Positions 34,017 to 43,042 of a stretch of 64,000 nucleotides of DNA are shown piece by piece (the stretch's first letter is position 1; each line of letters begins with the position of its first letter). A program made the translations under genes and the position numbers. Location: the NCBI RefSeq assembly GCF_002933875.1, contig NZ_BFAV01000140.1, forward strand, positions 1 through 64,000, written 5' to 3'. The stretch is from Desulfocucumis palustris (GTDB lineage: Bacteria > Bacillota > Desulfotomaculia > Desulfotomaculales > Desulfocucumaceae). Under the pieces are notes generated by a model. That model was not told the origin of the DNA, made no database searches, and saw only the letters and a list, made by a program, of their open reading frames with translations.

Positions 34017-35936
34017 CTATTTTCCCTTTGATATTTTTTCAGCCAGCTCGTTGAGATAAACCCATCTTTCCAGCTTCTCCTGCAGCTGGCCTTCCAGTTC
34101 CTCCTTTTCAGCCATTAATTGCTGCAAGAGAACGTAATCGGCATAGGCCTCGTTAATCCTCTCATTTGTCTGATTGATTTTATCTTCAATCCCGGCAATT
34201 ATACCGTCTATTTCCGAATACTCCTTTTGTTCATTAAAAGAAAATTTTAAAGGCCTCTCCCTTTTTTTCCCCGGCTCAACCTTACCCGGCCCGTCGGATT
34301 TTTTATCAACAGCCGCTCCAACTTTAGCCGGTGTTTTGTTAAAACCGCCTTGACAATTCCCGCTGCTGTTTTCTTTGTAATCTGAATAATTTCCCGGGTA
34401 CTGCACTATTTTTCCATTGCCTTCAAAGGAGAAAATTCTTTCAGCCATTCTATCCAGGAAATATCTGTCATGAGAAACGGCAATAACAGCCCCTTTAAAG
34501 CTCTCAAGATAATCTTCCAAAATTGTCAGTGTTTCAATGTCCAGGTCATTAGTGGGTTCGTCCAGAAGCAGTACATTTGGCGCTTCCATAAGTACTTTAA
34601 GCAGGTTTAACCTTCTTTTCTCGCCCCCGGAAAGCTTCTCCACAGGTGTCCACTGCAGTGCCGGCGGAAATAAAAATCTCTCCAGCATCTGTGACGCGCT
34701 TAGTGTATGTCCTTCCGCCGTTTTCAAATATTCCGCCACTTCTTTTATATATTCTATAACCCGCAAGCTCCCGTCGATATACGGAATTTCCTGGGAATAA
34801 AGTCCAATCTTTACCGTTTCTCCCGTTTCAACCCTTCCACTGTCCGGCTCAACCCTGCCGCATATTATATTTAAAAGGGTCGTCTTGCCGCTTCCGTTTG
34901 GCCCCACTATGCCAATCCTGTCATTTCTAAGCAGCTCAAAATCAAAATTATCTATAATCCTGATACCGTCAAAGGATTTGTTTATCCGCTCCAGCTCTAT
35001 TATTTTTTTGCCCAGGCGGCTGGAGGCCGCTGAAATCTGGATCTTTTCAACCTTTCCTCCGCCGGTCTGCTCATTTAACTTTTGGAAGCGGTCTATTCTG
35101 GCCTTTTGCTTGGTAGTTCTGGCTTTAGCGCCCTTTTTAATCCAGGCCAGCTCTTTTCTTAGCAGACTCTTTCTTTTTCTCTCACCGGCACTCTCTATTT
35201 CTTCCCTTTCTATTTTTTTCTCCACAAAATAGCTGTAATTGCCTTTGTACAGAAAAAGGCTGCCGTTATCCAGCTCTATAATCTGATTTGCCACCCGGTC
35301 TAAAAAGTACCTGTCGTGGGTAATCATCAGCAGGGAACCGTTTCTTTTATTTAAATATTGTTCCAGCCAATCAATGGCGCTATTATCAAGATGGTTTGTG
35401 GGTTCATCCAAAATTAGCAATTCTGAAGGATTCACCAGTGCCGCCGCCAGGGCTACCCTCTTTTTCTGCCCTCCGGACAGGCCGGCTATTTTTGCGTTAA
35501 AATCCCCAATACCTAATTTTGTAAGAATTGTTTTTGCTTCACTTTCCAAATTCCAGGCGTTCATTACTTCCATATCATGGGCAAGTTTAGAAATTTTCTC
35601 ACTGGAAGCATCCCGGCTGCCGATGGCTTCTTCATACTCTCTTATCAGGTTCATAATAACGGTGTTCCCTTTAAAAACTTGCTCCAGCACCGTGGCTTCA
35701 GGCTCAAAATCGGGATTCTGGGGAAGATATTCAATCCTGACCGAATTTCCTTTAACCACCACTCCCTGGTCCGCCTTTTCCACACCGGCAATTATTTTTA
35801 ACAGTGTGGTCTTGCCCGTGCCATTAACACCTATTAACCCTATTTTGTCCCCTTCATTTATTCCAAGGTTTATTTTATAAAGCAGCTTCTTTTCACTATA
35901 GCTCTTCGAAATATTATCGGCAGTTAATAGATTCAT
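34017..35936 (-). CDS. ABC-F ATPase (Uup/YfmR-like)
   Basis: 639 residues from the ATG at 35936 (GGGAAGGGAG in front). Two ABC domains without membrane parts: P-loops GVNGTGKTTLL and GPNGSGKTTLL, signatures LSGGQKKR and LSGGEKRR, and the ABC-F linker between them. A C-terminal coiled coil (last about 80 residues) resembles Uup/YfmR. ABC-F proteins act on the ribosome, resolving stalls or protecting it from antibiotics; which applies is not known. The 180-bp leader upstream is also open in frame but has no homology. Confidence 0.9.
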   Translation of the reverse strand: MNLLTADNISKSYSEKKLLYKINLGINEGDKIGLIGVNGTGKTTLLKIIAGVEKADQGVVVKGNSVRIEYLPQNPDFEPEATVLEQVFKGNTVIMNLIREYEEAIGSRDASSEKISKLAHDMEVMNAWNLESEAKTILTKLGIGDFNAKIAGLSGGQKKRVALAAALVNPSELLILDEPTNHLDNSAIDWLEQYLNKRNGSLLMITHDRYFLDRVANQIIELDNGSLFLYKGNYSYFVEKKIEREEIESAGERKRKSLLRKELAWIKKGAKARTTKQKARIDRFQKLNEQTGGGKVEKIQISAASSRLGKKIIELERINKSFDGIRIIDNFDFELLRNDRIGIVGPNGSGKTTLLNIICGRVEPDSGRVETGETVKIGLYSQEIPYIDGSLRVIEYIKEVAEYLKTAEGHTLSASQMLERFLFPPALQWTPVEKLSGGEKRRLNLLKVLMEAPNVLLLDEPTNDLDIETLTILEDYLESFKGAVIAVSHDRYFLDRMAERIFSFEGNGKIVQYPGNYSDYKENSSGNCQGGFNKTPAKVGAAVDKKSDGPGKVEPGKKRERPLKFSFNEQKEYSEIDGIIAGIEDKINQTNERINEAYADYVLLQQLMAEKEELEGQLQEKLERWVYLNELAEKISKGK

Positions 35937-36127
35937 ATTGCTCCCTTCCCCCATGGACATCTTTCCTCTTCTTCTGTTTCGGTAAGGCACCGGACAATAC
36001 CTTCTATCCGCAGCCGGTGGGGCGGTCAGTTCCTTCCATGGAGATCCCGCTTCCGGCTGTTGAATTGCGGAAATATATTTTAGGTTGCCCTCTCCGCCTG
36101 TATAGCTGATTCTGCCCATAAAAGCAG

Positions 36128-36163
36128 CGGGGGATTCTCACCTTTTACAGTGAAAATCCCCCG
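36128..36163 (-). terminator. Terminator of the alpha/beta hydrolase gene
   Basis: Stem CGGGGGATT.TCAC with GGTGA.AATCCCCCG; T-rich after it on the minus strand. Confidence 0.75.
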
Positions 36164-36218
36164 TTTGTCAAAGGAAACGTCCTCCGCCTTGCACCTGTTT
36201 TTGTTTCATCCCTGTAAT

Positions 36219-37145
36219 TTATTTGCCAATGCGTGTTTTTATAAAAGTGCAAATCTCCTCCATTGCCTGCCGGGCCTCAGGTATGAAAGAAGGCAGCAAA
36301 GGATAGCAATGAACCATTCCCCGGCCAACCTTCAGGGTGACGTCCACATCCGCGGCTGCGGCTTTTTCGGCAAACAATATTGAGTCATCCAGCAGTTCAT
36401 CATCTTCGCCCGTATAGATGAGGATGGGCGGAAGCCCGTGAAGATCCCCATAAAGAGGGGATATCCACGGCAAGCAGGGATCGTTGTCTCCCACATAATA
36501 TTTGCTGAAAACGGTCCATGACTCCGCAGGGGCCAAGGACACCTTATTCTTGGTCCGGTAGGACTCTCCGGTACATTTAAGATCGGTCCAGGGAGAGAGC
36601 GCCACCGCGGCTGCGGGAAGGGGAACGCCTCGATCCCGGAGGGCAAGCAGCATGGCTAAACATAAGCCCCCCCCGGCGGATTCTCCAGCAATAATGATCC
36701 GCGAAGCTGGTATGCCCTGGTCCAGCAGCCGGCCGTAAACCGCCACCGAATCCTCAATAGCGGCGGGAAAAGGATTCTCAGGGGCTAAACCATACTCAAA
36801 CAGCAGCGCGCCCACTTCACTGCCTTTTACGACCCTGGCCACAATTGACCGGTGATCCCGGCATGATCCCGACACATATCCGCCGCCATGGGTATAAAGT
36901 ATTACTTTATCTTTCGCCGCCCGGGAGGGCTGAATCCATTCGGCCCTGATGCCGTCTATCATCACAGGCGACACTTCAATCCCGGGCGGAATCTTGCCGA
37001 ATAATCCGGCAGCTTTTTCACAATCCCGGCGAAAACGGGGTATCGATGTATTAAAGTCAATGACCGCTCTCCTTTTCAACTGAAAGTGCAATAAATGGCT
37101 GTGTTTCAATATGAAACGAAATAGATTGCTTTGCAGACTCGGCAT
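36219..37145 (-). CDS. Alpha/beta hydrolase, hormone-sensitive-lipase type
   Basis: 308 residues. Oxyanion-hole HGGGYVSG near residue 86, nucleophile elbow GESAGGG near 153, acid GEDDELLDDS near 252 and histidine GMVHCYPL near 282 make a full catalytic set of the HSL esterase family. Likely hydrolyses short-chain esters. GGGAGG before the ATG. Divergent from the TetR gene, which probably controls it. Confidence 0.9.
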   Translation of the reverse strand: MPSLQSNLFRFILKHSHLLHFQLKRRAVIDFNTSIPRFRRDCEKAAGLFGKIPPGIEVSPVMIDGIRAEWIQPSRAAKDKVILYTHGGGYVSGSCRDHRSIVARVVKGSEVGALLFEYGLAPENPFPAAIEDSVAVYGRLLDQGIPASRIIIAGESAGGGLCLAMLLALRDRGVPLPAAAVALSPWTDLKCTGESYRTKNKVSLAPAESWTVFSKYYVGDNDPCLPWISPLYGDLHGLPPILIYTGEDDELLDDSILFAEKAAAADVDVTLKVGRGMVHCYPLLPSFIPEARQAMEEICTFIKTRIGK

Positions 37146-37242
37146 ACTCTATTCCTCCCGGTAATTATTTTGTTTTCCCAGCTCTTTTGAATAATTTTTT
37201 TCCATTCCGATCCACCGGTGGTCATGACCTGAAAATTACCTC

Positions 37243-37268
37243 GTGACTAAATTAGATCTCATAGTCAT
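37243..37268. promoter_or_regulatory. Inverted repeat GTGACTA/TAGTCAT (TetR operator candidate 1)
   Basis: GTGACTA (37243-37249) and TAGTCAT (37262-37268) with one mismatch, in front of the hydrolase gene. GTGACTAAAT recurs at operator candidate 2. Confidence 0.45.
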
Positions 37269-37352
37269 GCAATAGTCAAAAAATAAGCCGCTCTTAAAAG
37301 CAGCCCAAGGTTTACATTTCTAGATCCGGCTGATATGATATATTATAAAAAC

Positions 37353-37384
37353 TTGGTGACTAAATGTCAATCGATATTCACCAA
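37353..37384. promoter_or_regulatory. Inverted repeat TTGGTGA/TCACCAA (TetR operator candidate 2)
   Basis: Perfect 7-bp arms (37353-37359 and 37378-37384) with an 18-bp spacer, ending 22 bp before the tetR start. The left arm is part of a GTGACTAAAT also found at 37245. Confidence 0.5.
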
Positions 37385-37405
37385 ATAAATTATAAGGAGT
37401 CGTAG

Positions 37406-38008
37406 ATGTCTAAATTTACTGAAAGTGAGAAGGAACAAATAAGGCAATGCCTTTTAACGAAAGGTAAGGAGCTTTTTATTCAATATGGCCTCTCAAAAAC
37501 CAGCATCGACGACCTTGTTCAGGCCTGCGGGATTGCCAAGGGTTCCTTTTATAAATTTTACTCCTCAAAGGAAGAGCTTTTTTATGTCATTTTGAATAAC
37601 CAGGAAGAAATTACAAACAGGCTGTTAGGAGAGCACTTTAAAGAAAGTCTTCCTCCCAAAGAGATGCTCTCCTCCTTCTTTCACCTGGCCTTTCAGCTGG
37701 CCGACGATAATCCCCTTTTACAGCAATGGCTGCAGGATGGGGAACATGAACGCATAACCCGTAAATTACCCAAACATCTCATAGAGGGCTTTTCCCAGGG
37801 TCACTCAAAAAAAGGGATACTTTTCGTTCAGTCTTTAATTCAGCGCGGCATACTGAAAGAACAGGATCCCGAGGTAATTGAGGGGGTCATGCGTGCCGTT
37901 ATGATGCTTCGACTTATTAAAGACAGGATAGGCGCTGATTTGTTTCCCAAAATTATGGACTTAATTATAGATTATGTTTCGGAGGGGCTAACCGGGACCG
38001 GGCGATAG
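37406..38008 (+). CDS. TetR/AcrR-family regulator
   Basis: 200 residues. N-terminal HTH with TSIDDLVQACGIAKGSFYKFYSSKE (residues about 30-54), then a ligand-binding helical domain. The divergent alpha/beta hydrolase and the MATE exporter beyond are candidate targets; inverted repeats in the intergenic region support local control. AAGGAG precedes the ATG. Confidence 0.92.
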   Translation: MSKFTESEKEQIRQCLLTKGKELFIQYGLSKTSIDDLVQACGIAKGSFYKFYSSKEELFYVILNNQEEITNRLLGEHFKESLPPKEMLSSFFHLAFQLADDNPLLQQWLQDGEHERITRKLPKHLIEGFSQGHSKKGILFVQSLIQRGILKEQDPEVIEGVMRAVMMLRLIKDRIGADLFPKIMDLIIDYVSEGLTGTGR

Positions 38009-38123
38009 GCCGGCTTCACCATGTCGCCCCCCAGCTCTATCCCGCATCGGCCCGGGAAATTAACCGGAGGGACGCGCCTCTATTTGAAGCATAGGCAGAG
38101 GCCCTGAGGAATGTCTCCAACGC

Positions 38124-38156
38124 GGGTTTGTCAGGGGAATACCCCCTGACAAACCC
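38124..38156. terminator. Palindrome between tetR and MATE genes
   Basis: Perfect 14-bp stem (GGGTTTGTCAGGGG and complement) with a 5-nt loop. It lies between the convergent stops; no T-run, so it may be a repeat rather than a terminator. Confidence 0.55.
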
Positions 38157-38172
38157 AAGGCACATTTATATT

Positions 38173-39615
38173 TTACTGGATGAGGCGGGTAATACGTTTT
38201 TTCTTCCATGACCACTGATAATAGGAATATTGCAGAACCAGGCTTACAATGAAAGCCGCCGGGTACCCGATCCATATGCCCCGGATGCCCAGGCCGCTAT
38301 AGCGGGACAGCAGGTAGGCCACCGGAACCTCCACGCCCCAGATGGCAACAATACCGAAAACCGTTGGCCACAGCACGGTTCCACTGGCCCGCATGGTGGC
38401 GGTAATAATCTGCGCATGTCCAAAAATCAAATAGCTCCACAGGGTGATCATGAGAAGACCATGGGCAATATTAAGCGTATTCCTGCTGGTTATGAACCAG
38501 GACAGGATATCCCGGGAGAAAAGATAAACCAGTATGATTAAACATCCGCCGATAACGTAGTTGAGCAAAATCCCGGCCCGGATCACATCTTTGAGCCGGC
38601 CAAGCCGGTTTGCCCCGATGGACTGGGAGGCGAAAATCGATACCGCCATGCCGAGGCTGATGGCCGGCATCTGGACATAGCTGGCAACCTGGTTTACAGC
38701 GCCATAGGCCGCGGTGGCGTCGGAGCCGAACCGGTTCACAAAGGAAATAACGGCAATTTCAGAAAGTGACACCAGTATCATACTGATGCTTGACGGAATG
38801 CCCAGGCGCAGCAGCAACCTCAGCAATCCAAAATCTATCCGGAGATGCTGACGCACGGATGCGTCAAATTGCAGCGGATGTTTGACTTTGCCGAGATAAA
38901 TGAGCATCAGTATAAAGGTAATCACCGTGGAGAACACCGATGCGTACGCCGCGCCGTATATCCCAAATCTGGGCAGGCCCAGCCACCCGAAGATCAGAAA
39001 GGGCAGCAGGCACAGGTTCAGTACGGTGCTCACGAAAAGAGTGTAAAATGGGGTCTTGGAATCACCCGTGCCGCGCATGAAGGTTGTGTAGGCAAAATAC
39101 AAGAACATGACCGGCAAGGACCAGAACAATATCCGCGCATAGTGTACACTGACGGCGATAATGTTGGCCGGGGTTCCAATCAAGCGCAGTATGTCCCAGG
39201 TGAATATGCCGCCAATTAACGCCAGCACCAGGCCCAGCAGGAAGGTAAAGGTAAGGGTTGTCCCGACGATTGCCTTCATCCTCTCCTCATTACGCGCGCC
39301 GAATGCCTGCCCAATCAGTATTGAGCTGCCGGCCCCTATGCCAATGGTAAAGGAAACCATCAAAAAGAATAGCGGAAAGAAGGCTGAAATGGCGGCTAAG
39401 GCGGCTACGCCCAGCCATCTGCCCACGACAATGCTGCCCACCAACTGGCCCACCGACTGCAGCCCGTTGCTTAAAATCAGCGGTATGAGAAAAATAAGCA
39501 TGGAGCGCCATACAGGTTGACTGTCAAAATGTTGCTGCCGGGAATTAGCGTCTTCTCTGATTATTTCCGGTTTCGATTTGATGGCAGAAGAAGAGCTGGT
39601 GATTGTTTCATCCAT
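38173..39615 (-). CDS. MATE-family multidrug exporter
   Basis: 480 residues, twelve predicted membrane segments. The pattern LSNGLQSVGQLVGSIVVGRWLG near residue 43 and SIGANRLGR in the second half fit the NorM/DinF-like MATE family. Uses a Na+ or H+ gradient to expel cationic compounds. AGGACG before the ATG. Confidence 0.9.
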   Translation of the reverse strand: MDETITSSSSAIKSKPEIIREDANSRQQHFDSQPVWRSMLIFLIPLILSNGLQSVGQLVGSIVVGRWLGVAALAAISAFFPLFFLMVSFTIGIGAGSSILIGQAFGARNEERMKAIVGTTLTFTFLLGLVLALIGGIFTWDILRLIGTPANIIAVSVHYARILFWSLPVMFLYFAYTTFMRGTGDSKTPFYTLFVSTVLNLCLLPFLIFGWLGLPRFGIYGAAYASVFSTVITFILMLIYLGKVKHPLQFDASVRQHLRIDFGLLRLLLRLGIPSSISMILVSLSEIAVISFVNRFGSDATAAYGAVNQVASYVQMPAISLGMAVSIFASQSIGANRLGRLKDVIRAGILLNYVIGGCLIILVYLFSRDILSWFITSRNTLNIAHGLLMITLWSYLIFGHAQIITATMRASGTVLWPTVFGIVAIWGVEVPVAYLLSRYSGLGIRGIWIGYPAAFIVSLVLQYSYYQWSWKKKRITRLIQ

Positions 39616-39898
39616 TGTTGTTTTCGTCCTTTAAAATTTAATTGGGCAATACATTTTCACATGTATTTTTCCCTTTAATCTTTTTTTGATTTTCTCAAGG
39701 GCGGTTAAAAATCCGCAATCCCTTCTTATCCCTTGTCCCCAATATCCGTTTTTGAGCTCTTTAAGCAGAAACATTCCAAAACAGGCCAAAACAGCTCAGC
39801 AGGACAAACATTGCCGCATATTGATTGCTTTACTTTAAACATTTTATGTTTTTGTTTGTTTTTTGTCAACCACTCCCCGGGAAAGTTGAGCAAAATAA

Positions 39899-39936
39899 AA
39901 AATCCGGCCTTTCCCATTAGCAAGGGCCGGACTTTA
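39899..39936 (-). terminator. Terminator behind tRNA fragment A
   Basis: AATCCGGCC and GGCCGGA(C)T arms; on the minus strand followed by TTTTTTATTTTG. It is placed after the tRNA-Ser fragment exactly as a tRNA terminator would be. Confidence 0.65.
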
Positions 39937-39954
39937 CCTTTGGCGCCAATTACC

Positions 39955-40018
39955 GGCGAAGAGACAGGGGTTTTAAAGCCTGGAGACCGCTCATCACAGC
40001 CTGCCCGATTTCCAGTTC
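39955..40018 (-). repeat. tRNA-Ser(CGA) 3' fragment A (degenerate att)
   Basis: Aligns with 47201-47264 (3' half of tRNA-Ser(CGA)): GAGACAGGG, CCTGGAGACCGCTCATCACA and GATTTC are conserved, with about ten substitutions elsewhere. Same orientation as the intact gene. Lacks the acceptor 5' strand and D-arm, so it cannot be a working tRNA. Confidence 0.85.
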
Positions 40019-40047
40019 TGTAAAGTATTTTGCAGGGGTTTTTTTTA

Positions 40048-41481
40048 TTATCTCACCGCAGAAAGTTCACCAAGCCGCTCAATAGCCTTCTCAACTTCCT
40101 CACTCCATTTGACGGCAAAATTAAGCCGGAAGTTCCTTCTGTAGTGCTGCCGGGAGGAAAAAAGAACACCGGGAGCGATGGATATTCCCTCCTCAGCCGC
40201 GGCAACAGAAAGCTTAACGGCGTCATGCCCCGGAGGCAGTTCAACCCATAAAAAATGACCGCCCCGGGGATTACATGTCCGGGTTCCGGCTGGAAAGCAC
40301 AGGGCGATTTTGGCCTGAAGCAGCCCGGCATTTACCTGGTATTTCTTTCGCAGAAGCCGCAGGTGCCGCTTCAGCCCTCCGCCCTTTAAGTATGACGCCA
40401 GTGCCAGCTGGGTTACCACGGGTGTGGCAAGCACGGACATGGCATGACAGCGCAGTATGTCCCGGGTGTGCCTCCCGCCGGCCAGCCAGGCGACCCTGTA
40501 TCCCGGGGCCAGCACTTTACTAAAGCTCCCCACATGGAGCACCGTATCCGGGGCCAGCGCCTTTAAAGGACGCGGCCGGTAAGTATCATAGGACAGTTCT
40601 CCGAATGTATCGTCCTCGATGATGGGAAGGTTATAGTCTAAGCAAAGTTTAACCAGTTCCTCTTTATTTGTGTCGGGCATTACCGCCGCTGTGGGATTTG
40701 AATAAGCCGGCGACAGTATTACGCAGGCGGGGCGCAGCCCCTGGCGCAATATGGTTTGCAAGGCGTCCACCGCCAGCCCGCTTTGCGGATCACACGGGAT
40801 TTCAACCGCCTTCAAATTAAAAAACTGCAACAGGGAGTAAAAACCGTAATATCCGGGTGATTCAACGGCAACGGTATCTCCGGGCCGGGTCACTGCTCTG
40901 ATAGCCAGCATTAGGGCCTGGGTCGCCCCGGCTGTCACAACAATTTCTTCTTCCGGGGTAACACACCCGGCTTCCATCATCCACCTGGCTATCCTTTCAA
41001 CTAAAACGCCCTGCCCCCCGCCAATGCAATATCGGTTTACCAGTTCGGGGTCCGAGCGGGCAACCCGGGCCAGGCAAATACTCAGCTCTTCACTGGGATA
41101 GTAATCCGCCGCGGGCATCCCGCTGCCCAGGGGAAGTACATCCTTTCTTAACGCTTGGGTTAAAAGCCTTTCCACAGACTCCGGAATCAGTACCGATTCG
41201 GTCCTGAGAGCAATATCAGACCGGCTTACCCGGGGGGGCCGGGCCAAGGGGGGTGAAGCGTGCAGAGCCCCGGGACGAACATAGTAGCCGCTTTGCGGCC
41301 GGCTTTCAATAAGCCCCAGGCTTTCCAGCCGGCGGTACCCCTCAAGGACGGTCATTACACTAACCCCCATTTGTTTGGCCATGGAGCGGACAGAGGGTAC
41401 CCGTTCACCATCTTTTATTGTATTCAGACTGATAAGGTCTTCAATTCTGCGCATAATTTGGTCATACTTTTTTATTCCCAT
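40048..41481 (-). CDS. MocR-type regulator (GntR HTH + aminotransferase fold)
   Basis: 477 residues. N-terminal GntR winged helix (about residues 8-75: RVPSVRSMAKQMGVSVMTVL) fused to a class I aminotransferase fold. The PLP-binding lysine lies in HVGSFSKVLAPGYRVAW. Such proteins sense PLP or amino compounds and regulate transport or metabolism genes. The ATG at 41481 has GGGGAG in front. Divergent from the GNAT gene. Confidence 0.9.
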   Translation of the reverse strand: MGIKKYDQIMRRIEDLISLNTIKDGERVPSVRSMAKQMGVSVMTVLEGYRRLESLGLIESRPQSGYYVRPGALHASPPLARPPRVSRSDIALRTESVLIPESVERLLTQALRKDVLPLGSGMPAADYYPSEELSICLARVARSDPELVNRYCIGGGQGVLVERIARWMMEAGCVTPEEEIVVTAGATQALMLAIRAVTRPGDTVAVESPGYYGFYSLLQFFNLKAVEIPCDPQSGLAVDALQTILRQGLRPACVILSPAYSNPTAAVMPDTNKEELVKLCLDYNLPIIEDDTFGELSYDTYRPRPLKALAPDTVLHVGSFSKVLAPGYRVAWLAGGRHTRDILRCHAMSVLATPVVTQLALASYLKGGGLKRHLRLLRKKYQVNAGLLQAKIALCFPAGTRTCNPRGGHFLWVELPPGHDAVKLSVAAAEEGISIAPGVLFSSRQHYRRNFRLNFAVKWSEEVEKAIERLGELSAVR

Positions 41482-41649
41482 CACAGCTCCCCACCGCTTA
41501 TTCCAAACAATATAAAACAGTAATGGTAATTTTACAACTGTTACAGGTCAACTTTCTGTAAACTGTGCCTTTCTATTTTATAAAAACAAGGTTACTATCA
41601 CTAACAAAGAAGTTGTGTCCCCCGACCTTATTAAAGAAAGGTGAGAGAA

Positions 41650-42138
41650 ATGGCAACCCTTCGCCGGATGAATAATGAGGATCGTATATCTGTTATTGAC
41701 ATCTTCAATCATTATGTTGAGCAAAGCTTTGCTGCCTTCCCGGAGGAAAAAATACCCTATGCATACTTCGATGAGATATTTCTAAGGAGCGATGGTTATC
41801 CCAGGATAGTTGCGGAGAATCAGGATGGAAGTGTTGTTGGTTTTGCCCTGCTTCGCCCGTATAACCCCATCCCCGCTTTCCGGGGCACGTGCGAAATCAC
41901 TTATTTTATCAAACCCGATATGACAGGCCGGGGACTGGGAACCCTTATGCTCGGGTTCCTGCTGGAGGAAGCCAAATCAACAGGTATCCGGAACATACTG
42001 GCGGAAATATCCTCCATTAACAAGGACAGCATCCGTTTTCACCACAGGCGCGGGTTTAAAGAATGCGGACGCTTTCCCGGCATAGGCCGAAAAAAGGGTA
42101 TTTATTTCGATGTCATTTGGATGCAGCTGACGCTATAA
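41650..42138 (+). CDS. GNAT-family N-acetyltransferase
   Basis: 162 residues. The acetyl-CoA-binding motif DMTGRGLGTLMLGFLLEEA and the following HHRRGFKECGRF are typical of GNATs; the overall pattern (DIFNHYVEQSFAAF, ITYFIKPDMTGRG) resembles the phosphinothricin/methionine-sulfoximine acetyltransferase group. Substrate unproven. AAAGGTGAG precedes the ATG. Divergent from the MocR gene and possibly controlled by it. Confidence 0.88.
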   Translation: MATLRRMNNEDRISVIDIFNHYVEQSFAAFPEEKIPYAYFDEIFLRSDGYPRIVAENQDGSVVGFALLRPYNPIPAFRGTCEITYFIKPDMTGRGLGTLMLGFLLEEAKSTGIRNILAEISSINKDSIRFHHRRGFKECGRFPGIGRKKGIYFDVIWMQLTL

Positions 42139-42155
42139 GTAAAGGGAGGCATATT

Positions 42156-42272
42156 ATGGCGACCGTTAACTGCCATGCGGATGCAAAATGTGCCCGGGCA
42201 TACGCCAAGAAAGCGGGCCGTACCAATGGCTTAATGAAACAAACATTGCACCCTGGACTATTTATATATTGA
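42156..42272 (+). CDS. Small open frame after the GNAT gene
   Basis: 38 residues (begins MATVNCHADAKC) with a strong AAAGGGAGG 5-6 bp before the ATG and 17 bp behind the GNAT stop. Could be a small co-transcribed protein or the stump of a longer gene truncated near the att fragment. No family recognised. Confidence 0.35.
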   Translation: MATVNCHADAKCARAYAKKAGRTNGLMKQTLHPGLFIY

Positions 42273-42315
42273 GGAGCCTGTATTAGGAGTTCATACAATT
42301 TATTACGGAAAAAAT

Positions 42316-42360
42316 AAGCAAGGGGTTGTCGCTCCAAAAAGCGATAACCCCTTGCTTTAC
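42316..42360 (-). terminator. Terminator behind tRNA fragment B
   Basis: AAGCAAGGGGTT.TCGCT and AGCGATAACCCCTTGCTT pair; it resembles the terminator at 47147-47190 (shared GGGTTRTCGCT core). Also closes the GNAT unit on the plus strand. Confidence 0.8.
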
Positions 42361-42367
42361 AAACAAT

Positions 42368-42420
42368 CTGGCTGAGAGACAGGATTCCAACCCGGATCAC
42401 AGTCTACCTGATTTCGGGTT
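42368..42420 (-). repeat. tRNA-Ser(CGA) 3' fragment B (degenerate att)
   Basis: Aligns with the 3' half of the tRNA at 47199-47264 with a deletion of about 12 bp in the T-arm/variable-arm region and several substitutions; GAGAGACAGG, ATCACAG and GATTTCG are kept. Same orientation as the intact tRNA. Confidence 0.75.
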
Positions 42421-42449
42421 CCTTGTGCCTCTTTATTTTTGGTTCCAAT

Positions 42450-42530
42450 TTAGTTGCCGAAGCAGCGTTTATATTTCTTGCCACTGCCACAGGAGCAAGG
42501 ATCATAGAGAAAGATTATTGACAAGAATGT
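42450..42530 (-). pseudogene. 3' remnant of a SEC-C-motif gene
   Basis: A minus-strand frame ends with DPCSCGSGKKYKRCFGN and a TAA at 42452. This is the zinc-binding SEC-C motif (CxCxSGKKxKxCC-like) found at the C-terminus of SecA and of many small proteins. Only about 25 residues remain. It abuts tRNA fragment B, so it is likely debris of an older insertion. Confidence 0.7.
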
Positions 42531-42597
42531 TAAAATAGGCTAATATCAATTTGAAAATTATCGAAATGTAATATAATTGACAAGGAGCTCACCTAAT

Positions 42598-42900
42598 GTG
42601 GATATTAAGAAAATGGCAAAAATATTTAAGGCTCTTTCCAATCCGAATCGATTAGAATTATATTTAAAAATTGCTGACGCCCGCGAATCCGATTTTCAAA
42701 CGAGCGGTGAATGTTTCGTCACTGATATCATCGACTCTTTAAATATTGGTGCTCCCACTATTTCGCACCATATTAAAGAATTGGCTAACGCTGATTTAAT
42801 CATCACGGAAAAAAGAGGGAAATTTTTAACCTGCCGGGTTAATGAACAATTGGTAGCTGAAATAATTAAGCTGTTAACATTGCGGCAATCCACTAAATAA
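42598..42900 (+). CDS. ArsR-family transcription regulator
   Basis: 100 residues from the GTG at 42598 (AAGGAG in front). Winged helix with FKALSNPNRLELYL and NIGAPTISHHIKELANADLI. No clear metal-binding cysteine pair of the ArsR type (single CFV and CRV cysteines). Adjacent genes for two NAD(P)-dependent enzymes in the same direction are candidate targets. Confidence 0.88.
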   Translation: MDIKKMAKIFKALSNPNRLELYLKIADARESDFQTSGECFVTDIIDSLNIGAPTISHHIKELANADLIITEKRGKFLTCRVNEQLVAEIIKLLTLRQSTK

Positions 42901-43042
42901 TCTAATTCTCCCGAATTGCGGCTTAAGCAGTTTTTAGAAGGCTATGGGCAATTATATTTTTTATTTTAAACTTTGATATTTATCAAATTTAAAAAATATC
43001 AAATAAAGTAAAAAATAAATTCAAATTTTTGGAGGGGTCTTC

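Noticed and set aside
35937..36119. In-frame N-terminal extension of the ABC-F gene
   Set aside because: The 61 extra residues have no ABC-F similarity and a good ribosome site precedes the ATG at 35936. It may hold a regulatory leader, but I see no clear leader peptide.
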